64,000 nt of DNA from Winogradskyella vincentii (GTDB lineage Bacteria; Bacteroidota; Bacteroidia; Flavobacteriales; Flavobacteriaceae): assembly GCF_020166345.1 (NCBI RefSeq), contig NZ_JAIUJS010000005.1:62001-126000 (forward strand). Direction: 5' to 3'. The notes beneath the pieces were generated by a model, which had not been told where the DNA came from, made no database searches, and saw only the letters and a program-made list of their open reading frames with translations. The translations under genes and the position numbers were made by a program. How positions within the stretch are numbered: the first letter of the stretch is position 1; each line of letters starts with the position of its first letter. Below are positions 54,741-64,000 of this stretch, piece by piece.

Positions 54741-56336
54741 TCAAATTGTTAACACTGTAAATTCGCCCTTCAAGGGTTCTAACACTCGCATTAACTCTGT
54801 AACAAGTTCGTCTCCAAATTCGAGATATAATTCAGAAAAATTCAGGTTTCGCTCTTGCAAACTTTGATTTGGAAATAATTGTTCTTGCAAATCTGTACAT
54901 CGTTCTATTTGATCTGCCAATTTTCTCTTTTGGGCCTTTAATAATCGTTTCTCAAGATGTTTTAAACCTTTTAACTGCTTAACTTCTTGAGCTTTAACCG
55001 CACCTAAGAATGACTTATCCGTTTGTTGTGCTAATTGATGAAGTGCTATAAATTGATTTTCTAAATGTTCAATCTGCTCTGAAAAATCAATATCAATATT
55101 AGAGATTTTACGAACTCGTTTATTAATAAAGGTATTGCGATTTAAAAACAAATCCTTATCCAAAATCTCCAGCTTATCAAGTTTCTCCTTTTGTTTTTGG
55201 GTTTTAACCAAAACCGAATTTCTTAATAAAAGAATTGGGAATATTACTCTGTTAGCCTTAAAATTAGATTTTAACTGCAACCAGTAAATCATTTCCCCTC
55301 CTCCACCAATGTAGCAAAGATTTGGTAAAATAACCTCCTGATATAACGGTCTCATAATTACATTTGGTGAAAACCGTTCTGGATATTCCTGAAGATGACT
55401 TTTCAATTCTTCTTCCGTCCAACGTATATCAGTTTCTAAAACAGAATAAACACCATCTTCTACAGTGATACGTTCACGTATTCCACTATTTATATAAAAA
55501 AGATTAACCTCTCTTGGGTTTACTTGAATTTTAAGGTCTAAGGCTTCAAGTGAATTGTTGGTATCAGTGACATTTTTAAAGGCTACATTCTCTAACAATT
55601 CCGCTGTCATTTGCGGAATAAAAAGACACTTTAAGTCTTTATGATCAGCATCAATTATAACCAAACCATATTCACCAAAGAGCTGATTTGCCAAATATCT
55701 TGTAGCATCAGCCAAGTTATCATGATTAATATAGGCCTCTTTAAACCATTCTCTTAACTGATCTGCATTTTTTCCCGGTCCAAACTCAGAAGTAATTACA
55801 TTAAAAACTTCCTCTAATCCATTAGTATTAAAATGCCCAACCGCACCAGTTTGTTCACTGTTCCAACGGATTTTTTTCCCTTTAAAATTGAAATAATTTA
55901 TCTCATCAAAATCATGGTCTTCTGAGGCCATCCAATAAACAGGAACAAAATTATACTCAGGATAGGTTTTTTTCAACTGATTTGCGAGGTTAATGGCAGA
56001 AATAATCTTGTATAAAAAATATAACGGACCAGTAAATAGGTTTAATTGATGACCAGTAGTAATGGTGAATGTATTCTCCTTTGAAAGTAAATCAATATGT
56101 TTCAAAGTGGCTTTAGACATTTTAAGATGAGCATATTGCTCATTTAAAACTTTTACTAGAACTTTTCTGTTTTCATCGCTATAATTACTAGCTTTTTCTT
56201 CAATTTGATCCTTAAAATCATCTAATGTTGGAAAACGGTTGTAGAATTGCGCCAACTCTGGTTTTTGATCCAGGTAATCACAAATAAACTTAGAGAAATA
56301 ATTGGTTTCTCTAAACGGTAAATAATCAGTTGGCAT
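54741..56336 (-). CDS. bshC: Bacillithiol biosynthesis cysteine-adding enzyme BshC
   Basis: 531 residues. LPFRETNYFSKFICDYL near the start, TFTITTGHQLNLFTGPLYFLYKIISAINLA and the HxGH-type segment YWMASEDHDFDEINYF (about 128-143) are BshC signatures. The C-terminal third is a coiled coil, as in the family. The enzyme adds cysteine to GlcN-malate to complete bacillithiol, the low-molecular-weight thiol of this group. OsmC at 50790 fits the same redox biology. Single gene, upstream of the M14 protease in the other direction. Confidence 0.95.
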   Translation of the reverse strand: MPTDYLPFRETNYFSKFICDYLDQKPELAQFYNRFPTLDDFKDQIEEKASNYSDENRKVLVKVLNEQYAHLKMSKATLKHIDLLSKENTFTITTGHQLNLFTGPLYFLYKIISAINLANQLKKTYPEYNFVPVYWMASEDHDFDEINYFNFKGKKIRWNSEQTGAVGHFNTNGLEEVFNVITSEFGPGKNADQLREWFKEAYINHDNLADATRYLANQLFGEYGLVIIDADHKDLKCLFIPQMTAELLENVAFKNVTDTNNSLEALDLKIQVNPREVNLFYINSGIRERITVEDGVYSVLETDIRWTEEELKSHLQEYPERFSPNVIMRPLYQEVILPNLCYIGGGGEMIYWLQLKSNFKANRVIFPILLLRNSVLVKTQKQKEKLDKLEILDKDLFLNRNTFINKRVRKISNIDIDFSEQIEHLENQFIALHQLAQQTDKSFLGAVKAQEVKQLKGLKHLEKRLLKAQKRKLADQIERCTDLQEQLFPNQSLQERNLNFSELYLEFGDELVTELMRVLEPLKGEFTVLTI

Positions 56337-56447
56337 GTTAAGTTTAATTATGGCATAAATATAAGGCTCTTCAATTTTCTAACTGCTAATTTTTAGTTAA
56401 TTCAAATTAACAAATTATAGAATCTAATCTGCAGTCTTTATATTTAC

Positions 56448-56455
56448 TAGCTTTG
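56448..56455 (+). promoter_or_regulatory. Bacteroidota -7 element upstream of the M14 peptidase
   Basis: TAGCTTTG, exact TAnnTTTG, 18 nt before the ATG. No TTTG at the -33 position. Confidence 0.45.
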
Positions 56456-56473
56456 AAACAAAACTAACTAAAC

Positions 56474-58954
56474 ATGCGCAACTTTTTCTTCATTTTGCTA
56501 ATTGCATTAAGTTCTTCAACCATTGTAAACTCACAAAATTTAAAATCCCCAAGTGAATTTTTAGGTTATAATATTGGCGAACAATTTAGTCGTCATCATC
56601 AGGTTATAGATTATTTTGAGCATGTTGCACATGAAATGCCCAAGAATGTCATTTTAGAAAAATACGGCGAAACCAACGAGAGAAGATCCTTAAATCTAGC
56701 CTATATTTCTAGCGAAGAAAATCTCAGAAATCTTGAAACAATAAGACAGAACAATTTAAAACAGACCGGTATTTTAGAGGGCACTTCTGAATCTTCAGAT
56801 ATTGCAATAGTTTGGTTAAGCTACAATGTACATGGTAACGAAGCATCTAGTTCTGAAGCTTCAATGCTTACGGTTTTCAAACTTCTTACAGAATATAAAA
56901 ATCTGCTCGATAATACAGTTGTTATAATGGATCCGTGTATTAACCCAGACGGAAGGGATCGCTATGTTAATTGGTATAACGAGACAGCGAGCAAGCCATA
57001 TGACATAGATAGTCAAGCTAGTGAACACAATGAACCTTGGCCAGGTGGTAGAGCAAACCATTATCTTTTTGATTTAAATAGGGACTGGGTTTGGGCAACC
57101 CAAGTTGAAACTCAAAATCGACTAAAAGTATACAACAAATGGTTACCTCACATCCATGTAGATTTTCACGAACAAGGCATGAATGAACCTTACTATTTTG
57201 CTCCGGCAGCAAAGCCATACCATGAAATCATTACCGATTGGCAAACTGATTTTCAAACCCAAATCGGTAAAAACCATGCTAAGTATTTTGATGCTGAAGG
57301 TTGGTTGTTTTTTACTAGGGAAAGATTTGATTTATTTTATCCAAGTTATGGTGACACCTACCCAACTTATATGGGAGCTATAGGAATGACATACGAACAA
57401 GGCGGTCATGGCAGAGCTGGATTGGGCGTATTAAATGACGAAGGGCATGTTTTAACTTTGGTAGAGCGTTTAACACATCATACCACCACTGGAATATCGA
57501 CTGTTGAAATTGCTTCTAAAAATGCAAAACAGTTAAATGTGGAGTTCAAAAAATTCTTTGATAATAGTAAACTGAAATACAAGAGTTACGTCCTTAAAGG
57601 TGAAAATGATAAAATTGAAAGTCTAAAAAGCTTATTAAACAAACATGAAATTGAATTTGAATACGCATCAGGCACCAAGGCTTCAGGTTATCAATATAGC
57701 AAAGGAAAACAAGGTAGCATGAGTCTTACATCAGAGGATTTGGTAGTACATACCAATCAACCAAAAGGTAAAATGGTAAAAGTACTTTTCGAGCCAAATG
57801 CAAAACTTTCAGATTCTCTGACTTATGATATTACGGCTTGGTCACTTCCTTATGCGTACGGATTAGATGCAATTGCCAGTACAACAAAGGTGGCAAGTCA
57901 ATCTATATCAAGTGACCAAAGACAATCGAAAATAAGTGATGCTTACGGTTATGTAAGTAAGTGGAATTCATTAAAAGATGCTCAATTTTTATCCTCATTG
58001 CTAAAGAACAACTTTAGAGTTAGATTTACTGAAAGACCTTTCACCTCAAATGGAAACACATTTAAGCGTGGCTCATTAATAATTACAAAAGGTGATAATA
58101 AACACATTGACAATTTCCTTGATGCATTAAGAGATCTTACTGAGAAACACAACCAATTGCTCACTCCAATTTATACCGGATTTTCTCAAACCACACCAGA
58201 CATAGGTTCTCCTGACATAAAACTGATAAACAAACAAAAAGTTGCCGTATTATCAGGTGAAGGTACATCTTCATTGAGCTATGGTGAAATTTGGAATTTC
58301 TTTGAAAATCAATTGAATTACCCTTTAACATCCATAAATACTGATAATTTGGGCAGAACAAATTTAGCCAAGTATAATGTCCTTATTATACCAAATGGAT
58401 ATTATGGTAATGTCTTAAACGAAGACAATTCTAAAAAGATTAAGGATTGGGTGCGCTCAGGTGGTAAGATAATTGCAATTGATGGTGCCTTAAGAAGTTT
58501 TGCTGGCAAGGAAGGGTTCGGATTAAAATTCAAAGCTACAGATAAAATGGAATCATCAGATAATCTAATACCATATGCAGAGCGCGAGCGTTTATATACA
58601 AATAGTATGATTACAGGTGCTATATTCAATGTTAAATTAGATAATACACATCCTATGGCATATGGTTATGACAAGGAGTATTTTACGTTAAAATTGGGTA
58701 GCTCTAGTTATAATCTTTTAGATAGTGGATATAATATTGGCCATATAAAAGACACTAAAGTATATTCAGGTTTTGCAGGTAAAAATGCCATTGAGAATTT
58801 AAGCAACTCTCTAGTATTCGGTGAAGAAAGAAAAGGTCGAGGAAGTTTTATCTATTTAGCAGACAATGTTTTATTTAGAAACTTCTGGGAAAATGGGAAG
58901 CTCTTTTTAATCAACTCCATATTTTTTGTAAATAACAACGTATTTGAATTATAA
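56474..58954 (+). CDS. M14 family zinc carboxypeptidase, exported
   Basis: 826 residues. Signal peptide (1-20). The zinc site is H120-x-x-E123 (NVHGNEAS) with H232 (VDFHEQG), and the TYEQGGHGRAG segment has the general base glutamate. The C-terminal half (about 360-826) is a long beta-rich and mixed region with a GATase-like beta-jellyroll (IIAIDGALRSF). It likely trims peptides or amide bonds in the envelope. 17 nt before the M16 peptidase gene, so probably co-transcribed with it. Confidence 0.88.
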   Translation: MRNFFFILLIALSSSTIVNSQNLKSPSEFLGYNIGEQFSRHHQVIDYFEHVAHEMPKNVILEKYGETNERRSLNLAYISSEENLRNLETIRQNNLKQTGILEGTSESSDIAIVWLSYNVHGNEASSSEASMLTVFKLLTEYKNLLDNTVVIMDPCINPDGRDRYVNWYNETASKPYDIDSQASEHNEPWPGGRANHYLFDLNRDWVWATQVETQNRLKVYNKWLPHIHVDFHEQGMNEPYYFAPAAKPYHEIITDWQTDFQTQIGKNHAKYFDAEGWLFFTRERFDLFYPSYGDTYPTYMGAIGMTYEQGGHGRAGLGVLNDEGHVLTLVERLTHHTTTGISTVEIASKNAKQLNVEFKKFFDNSKLKYKSYVLKGENDKIESLKSLLNKHEIEFEYASGTKASGYQYSKGKQGSMSLTSEDLVVHTNQPKGKMVKVLFEPNAKLSDSLTYDITAWSLPYAYGLDAIASTTKVASQSISSDQRQSKISDAYGYVSKWNSLKDAQFLSSLLKNNFRVRFTERPFTSNGNTFKRGSLIITKGDNKHIDNFLDALRDLTEKHNQLLTPIYTGFSQTTPDIGSPDIKLINKQKVAVLSGEGTSSLSYGEIWNFFENQLNYPLTSINTDNLGRTNLAKYNVLIIPNGYYGNVLNEDNSKKIKDWVRSGGKIIAIDGALRSFAGKEGFGLKFKATDKMESSDNLIPYAERERLYTNSMITGAIFNVKLDNTHPMAYGYDKEYFTLKLGSSSYNLLDSGYNIGHIKDTKVYSGFAGKNAIENLSNSLVFGEERKGRGSFIYLADNVLFRNFWENGKLFLINSIFFVNNNVFEL

Positions 58955-58971
58955 TTATTAATTAATTACTC

Positions 58972-61797
58972 ATGAAAATTTTAAAAAATCTAGCCGTAAT
59001 CTTCAGCCTAATTATTATTAGTGCGGCATGTAAGCAAAACAATACCGAAGATGAGACCAAAGAATTCTCTGTAGATTTTGAAAAAATCACACTAGACAAC
59101 GGATTACAAGTTATTCTCCACGTTGACAAGTCTGACCCTGTTGTAGCTGTAGCTTTAACTGCGCATGTTGGCTCAGCGCGTGAAAAAGAAGGTAGAACAG
59201 GTTTTGCACATCTATTTGAACATTTATTATTTCTGGAATCCGAGAACTTAGGTAAAGGTGGTTTAGATAAAATGAGTGCACGCATTGGTGGATCTGGTGC
59301 TAATGGTTCTACCAGTAGAGATAGAACTAATTATTTTCAAACAGTCCCTAAAGATGCTTTAGAAAAAATGATTTGGGCAGAAGCTGATAAATTAGGTTAC
59401 TTTATAAATACAGTTACGGAACCTGTTTTAGCTAAGGAAAAACAAGTTGTAAAAAATGAAAAACGACAACGTGTGGACAATCAACCCTATGGACATAATT
59501 CTTATGTTATTAATAAAAATCTATATCCAGAAGGCCATCCTTATAGCTGGGAGGTTATTGGTTCTTTAGAAGATCTCCAAAATGCAACATTAGATGATGT
59601 TAAAGAATTTTATAGACGTTGGTATGTCCCAAATAATGTAACCTTAACCATAGCAGGAGATATAGATGTAGATCAAACTAAAGCATGGGTTAAAAAATAT
59701 TTTGATGAAATACCTAAAGGAGAGGAAATTTCAGAAACAGAAAAACAACCTGTTATTTTAAAATCTTCTAAACGTCTTTTTTATGAAGATAATTTTGCGA
59801 GACTACCTCGTTTAACTATGGCTTGGCCAGGAGTACCTCAATACGATAAGGAGTCTTATGCCTTAAGTATATTGACAGAGTATTTATCTGTGGGAAAAAA
59901 AGCACCTTTAAACCAAGTCTTAATAGATCAAGAAAAACTTACAGATCGTGTGAATTTTTATCAAAACAATTCTGAACTAGCTGGACAAATTATGCTTTCA
60001 GTTACAGCATTTAACCAAACAGATTTAAATGCGGTTTCTACTGCACTTTCAGATGGATTTAAGGATTTTGAACTCAATGGCATTTCAGATAATGACCTTA
60101 ATAGAATAAAAGCAGGCCAAGAAACATCATTTTACAACCGCTTGTCTAGTGTATTAGGTAAAGGGTTTCAACTCGCACAATATGAAATCTTTGCAGGTGA
60201 CCCAAGTTTCATCAACCAAGATGTGAAGAATATTTTAGCAGTTACGCCAGAAGATGTAATGAATGTCTACAACAAGTATATTAAAGACAAGAACTATGTA
60301 GCTACTAGCTTTGTTCCGAAAGGGCAAATTGATCTGGTTTTAGACAACTCTCAACTAGCTAGTGTTGTTGAAGAAAAAATTGTAGATGGAGCAGAAGAAT
60401 CTTTTGATCCAAGTATAAATGCTACCTACGAGAAAACACCAAGTAGTTTTGATCGTAGTATTGAGCCATCTTATGGTGAGAGCCCAGAATTAAATATACC
60501 AGAAGTCTGGAAGCAAAATTTAGATTCTGGCTTAAGCATTCTTGGTATTGAGAATACTGAAGTACCTCTTGTACAATTTGAATTACAAATTGAAGGTGGA
60601 CTTTTATTCGAAAACAAGCACAAAGTTGGTGTTTCAAATCTATTGGCAAATCTAATGACTAAAGGCACTAAGAATAAAACACCTGAAGAGTTAGAAAATG
60701 CCATTCAGAGTTTAGGTGCTCGTATTAATGCCTATGCTACAGATACTAACATTACTATTTCGGGTACTACACTTTCCAAGCATTTTGATAAAACTATAGC
60801 TCTTGTCAATGAGATCTTATTAGAACCACGATGGGATGAGAATGAATTTGAACTCTTAAAAGCAAGTACAAAAAGTAGTATTAAACGCAGAAAGGGTAAC
60901 CCTAACAGTATAGCATCTAACGAGTTTGCCAAGATAATTTACGGTGACAATAACATATTAGCGTACAGTAATAGTGGTACTGAGGATTCTGTTGAATCTA
61001 TAACATTAACAGACTTACAAGACTATTATAATAAATACTTATCACCTCAACTTGCAAAGATGTTTGTGGTAGGATCTATTTCCCAAGATAAGGTGATAGA
61101 AGCGTTAAAAACTATGAATAGTAATTGGGAATCCAAAGCAGTTGAAATTCCAGAATTACCATTGGCTAAAGTTCCTGACGCTTCAAAAGTATATTTTTAT
61201 GATGTACCAGGTGCCAAACAATCTGTAATTAGGTTTGGCTATCCTGCCCTAAAAGCAACAGATGAAAACTACTATGCAACCACAGTAATGAATTACCGCT
61301 TGGGTGGTGGTGGATTTGCTTCACAGCTCACTCAACAATTAAGAGAAGGTAAGGGTTATACTTACGGCATAAGATCTGGATTCTCTGGATCAAATTATAC
61401 TGGTGAATTTGCAATTAGTAGCGGTGTTAGAACAAATGTCACTTTTGAATCTGCAACCCTAGTAAAGGAAATTCTAGAAAATTATGGAAAAAATTATAGT
61501 GAAGAAGATTTAGAAGTAACCAAAGGTTATACTATTAAAAGTACGGCAAGAGCATTTGAAACATTAGGCGCTAAACTTAATATGCTTTCTAACATTGGTA
61601 ATTATGGCCTAAAGGATGATTATGCAAAACAACGTGAAACCATAGTAAAAAATATGTCCGTAAACGATGTTAAACTGCTAATCGATAACTATATAAAACC
61701 TAATAAGATGATTTACCTAATTGTAGGTGATGCAGAAACTCAATTAGATAAACTAGAAAATCTCGGATTTGGTAAGCCAATACTTTTAAATAAATAG
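58972..61797 (+). CDS. M16 family metallopeptidase lipoprotein
   Basis: 941 residues. Lipobox SAAC (Cys 20). The inverted zinc motif HLFEH (H80, E83, H84) has its third ligand glutamate about 76 residues later in KQVVKNEKRQR. Two M16 modules (about 33-490 and 510-941) give the clam shape of pitrilysin-type peptidases, with the second half inactive in most members. Exported, lipid-anchored, degrades peptides. Preceded by the M14 gene at a 17-nt gap. Confidence 0.92.
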   Translation: MKILKNLAVIFSLIIISAACKQNNTEDETKEFSVDFEKITLDNGLQVILHVDKSDPVVAVALTAHVGSAREKEGRTGFAHLFEHLLFLESENLGKGGLDKMSARIGGSGANGSTSRDRTNYFQTVPKDALEKMIWAEADKLGYFINTVTEPVLAKEKQVVKNEKRQRVDNQPYGHNSYVINKNLYPEGHPYSWEVIGSLEDLQNATLDDVKEFYRRWYVPNNVTLTIAGDIDVDQTKAWVKKYFDEIPKGEEISETEKQPVILKSSKRLFYEDNFARLPRLTMAWPGVPQYDKESYALSILTEYLSVGKKAPLNQVLIDQEKLTDRVNFYQNNSELAGQIMLSVTAFNQTDLNAVSTALSDGFKDFELNGISDNDLNRIKAGQETSFYNRLSSVLGKGFQLAQYEIFAGDPSFINQDVKNILAVTPEDVMNVYNKYIKDKNYVATSFVPKGQIDLVLDNSQLASVVEEKIVDGAEESFDPSINATYEKTPSSFDRSIEPSYGESPELNIPEVWKQNLDSGLSILGIENTEVPLVQFELQIEGGLLFENKHKVGVSNLLANLMTKGTKNKTPEELENAIQSLGARINAYATDTNITISGTTLSKHFDKTIALVNEILLEPRWDENEFELLKASTKSSIKRRKGNPNSIASNEFAKIIYGDNNILAYSNSGTEDSVESITLTDLQDYYNKYLSPQLAKMFVVGSISQDKVIEALKTMNSNWESKAVEIPELPLAKVPDASKVYFYDVPGAKQSVIRFGYPALKATDENYYATTVMNYRLGGGGFASQLTQQLREGKGYTYGIRSGFSGSNYTGEFAISSGVRTNVTFESATLVKEILENYGKNYSEEDLEVTKGYTIKSTARAFETLGAKLNMLSNIGNYGLKDDYAKQRETIVKNMSVNDVKLLIDNYIKPNKMIYLIVGDAETQLDKLENLGFGKPILLNK

Positions 61798-61865
61798 CAA
61801 TTATGCCCTTTCAGGAGCATTGATTTGATTTTACTACCTTTAAGTACTAATCAAAATCAAAATTT

Positions 61866-62237
61866 ATGAAACTTGGTGCATTTTCCGTAAGCTTGGCAGT
61901 AAAAGACATAAAGGCGTCTAAAGAGTTTTACGAAAATTTAGGATTTTCTGTATTTGCAGGTGAAATTGAACGTAATTATCTGATTATGAAAAACCAATCT
62001 ACATTGATTGGATTATTTCAAGGAATGTTTGAGAATAATATTTTAACATTCAATCCGGGTTGGGATCAGGACGCTAACACCTTGGAAGATTATGACGATG
62101 TTAGAAAAATCCAAAAGCAACTAAAGTCTAAAAATGCCACCTTCGCCAGTGAGATAGAAGCTGCTGATTCTGGCCCAGCAAGTTTTGTAGTTTTAGACCC
62201 AGATGGAAATGCAATTCTAATTGATCAACATATTTAG
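61866..62237 (+). CDS. VOC family protein (glyoxalase-like)
   Basis: 123 residues. The paired beta-alpha-beta-beta-beta fold is clear: FSVSLAVKDIKASKEFYENLGFSVFAGEIERNYLIMKNQST at the start and GPASFVVLDPDGNAILIDQ at the end. Probable dioxygenase, resistance or lyase-type enzyme; substrate unknown. 2 nt before the next gene, so probably co-transcribed. Confidence 0.85.
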   Translation: MKLGAFSVSLAVKDIKASKEFYENLGFSVFAGEIERNYLIMKNQSTLIGLFQGMFENNILTFNPGWDQDANTLEDYDDVRKIQKQLKSKNATFASEIEAADSGPASFVVLDPDGNAILIDQHI

Positions 62238-62239
62238 CG

Positions 62240-62566
62240 ATGAATTGGGATGACGCTTTAATAATTTACGATAAAATAGTTGATGCATGCAATGGGTTTG
62301 AGCGTAAAGGCAAAAAAATGATTTATACCTCATCAAATGGGTATATGTTTACGCTTTTAAATAAAGATGCTGAAATTGGTATAAGATTACCTAAGGAGAA
62401 AGCGGCTAAATTTATGGAAGATTACGATACTGGTCCTTATTATTCTCATGGTGCAAAAATGAAAGACTATGTCTTGGTACCAGAATCACTTTGGGGCGAA
62501 TTAGGGCTAATGGTAGCTTATTTTGAGCAAAGCTTCGCTTATGTTGACAGCTTACCATCTAAGTAA
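62240..62566 (+). CDS. Small conserved protein, possibly TfoX N-terminal-like
   Basis: 108 residues. The alternation of strands and helices (MIYTSSNGYMFTLLNKDAEIGIRLPKEKAAKFMEDYDTG, YVLVPESLWGELGLMVAYFEQSFAYV) is loosely like the TfoX/Sxy N-terminal domain family (YjbR-type fold). The call is weak. It starts 2 nt after the VOC gene's stop codon. Confidence 0.5.
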   Translation: MNWDDALIIYDKIVDACNGFERKGKKMIYTSSNGYMFTLLNKDAEIGIRLPKEKAAKFMEDYDTGPYYSHGAKMKDYVLVPESLWGELGLMVAYFEQSFAYVDSLPSK

Positions 62567-62692
62567 GTAGGTAGCTTACAGTATGATGTTCCAAATAAAC
62601 ACACTTAAAACTGTGTAGATTGAAAGCAAAACTATCTTTAATTTATTTCTTTGTGCCGAATTTTTCATAATTAGGGTGTTTAGTTATCTAAT

Positions 62693-62723
62693 AATAAGAC
62701 ACAGCTTTTTTTTAAAGGTCACA
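62693..62723 (+). promoter_or_regulatory. Shared upstream motif, copy 2
   Basis: AATAAGACACAG then a 19-nt stretch ending in GTCACA. 26 of 31 bases match 13129-13159. Ends 94 nt before the ATG at 62818. A second weak match, TTTTATAACCTAATG at 62768-62782, parallels TTTTATTACCTTAATG at 13215-13230. Confidence 0.4.
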
Positions 62724-62817
62724 TTTTGAATGCTTTGGATAATTAGCTCAACTATTTTTTAGCTTTATTTTATAACCTAATGATTTTATATTTACACTAG
62801 ATTAGCTGTTATATTTT

Positions 62818-63507
62818 ATGCCACAAACTACTATCATCTCTTTTTTTAAGTATGAGGGACTTCGGAACAAATGGAGGGCCTTAGGTCGTATGGGTAGACC
62901 GCTTTTAATTGACAAGAATATCAATGGACTTACATTTTGGAAATCTTTAGGTAGTGGCAGTGGAAATGGATTTTCAATTTGGCCAGATTTCTCAACCTTT
63001 GGTTTACTCACAGTATTTAACTCGGAATCTGAAGCACAAGCATTTTTAAAATGTGATGTAATTCAATCTTATACAAACGAAGCCAAACAATACAGTCATA
63101 TACTGATGCATTCCATAAAAGCACATGGAAAGTGGGATAATCAAGAACCTTTTAATTCTTCTATACCATATACTAACGACAAACCTTTGGCTGTAATCAC
63201 AAGAGCGACAATTAAACCCAAACTAGCCTATAAATTTTGGAGACATGTGCCTTCGGTATCCAAATCTATGGATGGCTATAAAGGACTTGTTTATTCTAAA
63301 GGTATCGGTGAATGGCCCATATTTATGCAAGCTACATTCTCATTATGGACCAATGGTGATGATATGATGAACTATGCCTATAAGAATAAAAAACATGCAG
63401 ATATGGTGAAGAAGACAAGAGAACTAGGATGGTATTCAGAAGAACTTTTTTCTCGATTTCATCCTTTTGAAATCAAAGGAACTTTATTAGATTTTAAGAT
63501 TAAATAA
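62818..63507 (+). CDS. Spheroidene monooxygenase (CrtA)-like protein
   Basis: 229 residues, soluble. The order SFFKYEGLRNKWRALGRMGRPLL, SGSGNGFSIWPDFSTFGLLTVF, RATIKPKLAYKFWRHVPSVSKSMDGYKGLVYSKGIGEWPIFMQATFSLWTNGDDMMNYAYKNKKHADMV matches the CrtA-type family seen in flavobacteria. CrtA itself adds a keto group to spheroidene in a photosynthetic carotenoid pathway. The enzyme here may have another substrate, because no other carotenoid gene is in view. It converges with rimO over 8 nt. Upstream motif shared with the gene at 13252. Confidence 0.75.
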   Translation: MPQTTIISFFKYEGLRNKWRALGRMGRPLLIDKNINGLTFWKSLGSGSGNGFSIWPDFSTFGLLTVFNSESEAQAFLKCDVIQSYTNEAKQYSHILMHSIKAHGKWDNQEPFNSSIPYTNDKPLAVITRATIKPKLAYKFWRHVPSVSKSMDGYKGLVYSKGIGEWPIFMQATFSLWTNGDDMMNYAYKNKKHADMVKKTRELGWYSEELFSRFHPFEIKGTLLDFKIK

Positions 63508-64000
63508 CCTCACCATAAAGGTCAAAATCTTCTGCCTCGATTATTTTCACGTTTGTAAATTCGCCTGTTTTTAAATAGGTTTTTGTAGCATCAATTAAAA
63601 CCTCATTATCTACATCTGGTGAATCATACTCGGTACGACCAACAAAATAATTTCCTTCCTTACGGTCAATGACAACTTTAAACTCCTTCCCTATCTTTTC
63701 TTGATTTAACTCCCAAGAAATCTGAGATTGGATTTCCATAATTTCATTTGCGCGTTGCATCTTTACATCTTCTGGCACATCGTCCTCCAAATTATAAGCA
63801 TGGGTATTCTCCTCATGCGAATAGGTAAAACAACCTAAACGCTCAAAACGCATTTCTTTAACCCATTCCTTTAAGGTTTGAAAGTCTTCCTCAGTTTCAC
63901 CTGGATATCCAACTATCAAAGTAGTTCTAATTGCCATTTCTGGTACTTTGGCCCTAAATTCTCTTAGAAGTTTTGTGGTTTTTTCCTTTGTTGTACCACG
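63500..64000 (-). CDS. rimO: Ribosomal protein S12 methylthiotransferase RimO, C-terminal part
   Basis: About 167 residues visible; the gene continues past the window edge. RGTTKEKTTKLLREFRAKVPEMAIRTTLIVGYPGETEEDF, GCFTYSHEENTHAYNLEDDVPEDVK and the TRAM domain end (KIGKEFKVVIDRKEGNYFVGRTEYDSPDVDNEVLID) are RimO. The radical-SAM core lies off the window. It adds a methylthio group to Asp89 of ribosomal protein S12. It overlaps the CrtA-like gene end by 8 nt. Confidence 0.93.
   Translation of the reverse strand, partial: RGTTKEKTTKLLREFRAKVPEMAIRTTLIVGYPGETEEDFQTLKEWVKEMRFERLGCFTYSHEENTHAYNLEDDVPEDVKMQRANEIMEIQSQISWELNQEKIGKEFKVVIDRKEGNYFVGRTEYDSPDVDNEVLIDATKTYLKTGEFTNVKIIEAEDFDLYGEVI

Overview
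The window comes from a low-GC member of the Bacteroidota, most likely a marine Flavobacteriaceae. The signs are: a subtilisin-like protease with a C-terminal type IX secretion (T9SS) sorting domain, promoters of the Bacteroidota TTTG-N18/19-TAnnTTTG type, bacillithiol synthesis (BshC), a flavobacterial-style SecA lacking the zinc-binding tail, and many DUF families typical of this group (DUF2795, DUF2911, DUF6438, DUF3820). No rRNA, tRNA, CRISPR array or complete transposase gene was seen. Genus-level placement (Winogradskyella/Olleya-like) is only a guess.

Layout. 1-4873 (minus strand): end of a capsule/exopolysaccharide operon (Wza-like export lipoprotein, Wzc-like tyrosine kinase, PglC-like sugar transferase, nucleotide-sugar dehydrogenase cut by the window edge) with a clear promoter. 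4977-13662: housekeeping (ABC-F ATPase, methyltransferase, LolD-like ATPase, cobalamin adenosyltransferase, DUF2795, SecA). 14254-17772: a tightly coupled five-gene GtrABC-like glycan-modification operon with two acetyltransferases. 17761-24740: M23 peptidase, an ECF sigma / anti-sigma / repeat-protein operon, DUF2911, MeaB, GT2 and PAP2. 24958-29469: MATE pump, GH130 lipoprotein and small accessory genes.

29470-34345 is the accessory heart of the window. A HEPN-motif protein gene is bracketed almost base-perfectly by a 10-bp inverted repeat. Next to it is a type II restriction-modification system (DUF6471 putative controller, C5-cytosine methyltransferase, convergent endonuclease). It is followed by a two-gene unit (2-TM protein plus a ~90-aa 'SinR-family' protein) bracketed by its own inverted repeat and hairpins. 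I read this as a small defence island assembled from cassette-like units; its HEPN and 2-TM/SinR units are the best candidates for something undescribed.

34479-64000: mostly core genes. They include a TPR-receptor adenylate cyclase, nitronate monooxygenase, the T9SS-secreted S8 protease, mnmA, lipoproteins, a fasciclin protein, yidC, pyrG, a LysM/periplasmic-binding fusion, guaA, bshC, M14 and M16 metallopeptidases, a CrtA-like monooxygenase and the C-terminal part of rimO.

Non-coding structure not explained by genes includes two copies of a ~115-bp repeat that folds as a four-stem cloverleaf with covarying arms (24838 and 39130), a degenerate REP-like element (39063), a 36-nt repeat on both sides of the S8 protease gene, and a 31-nt motif shared, at nearly identical distance from the start codon, by the genes at 13252 and 62818. 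All identifications are from reading the sequence and memory of protein families; nothing was searched.
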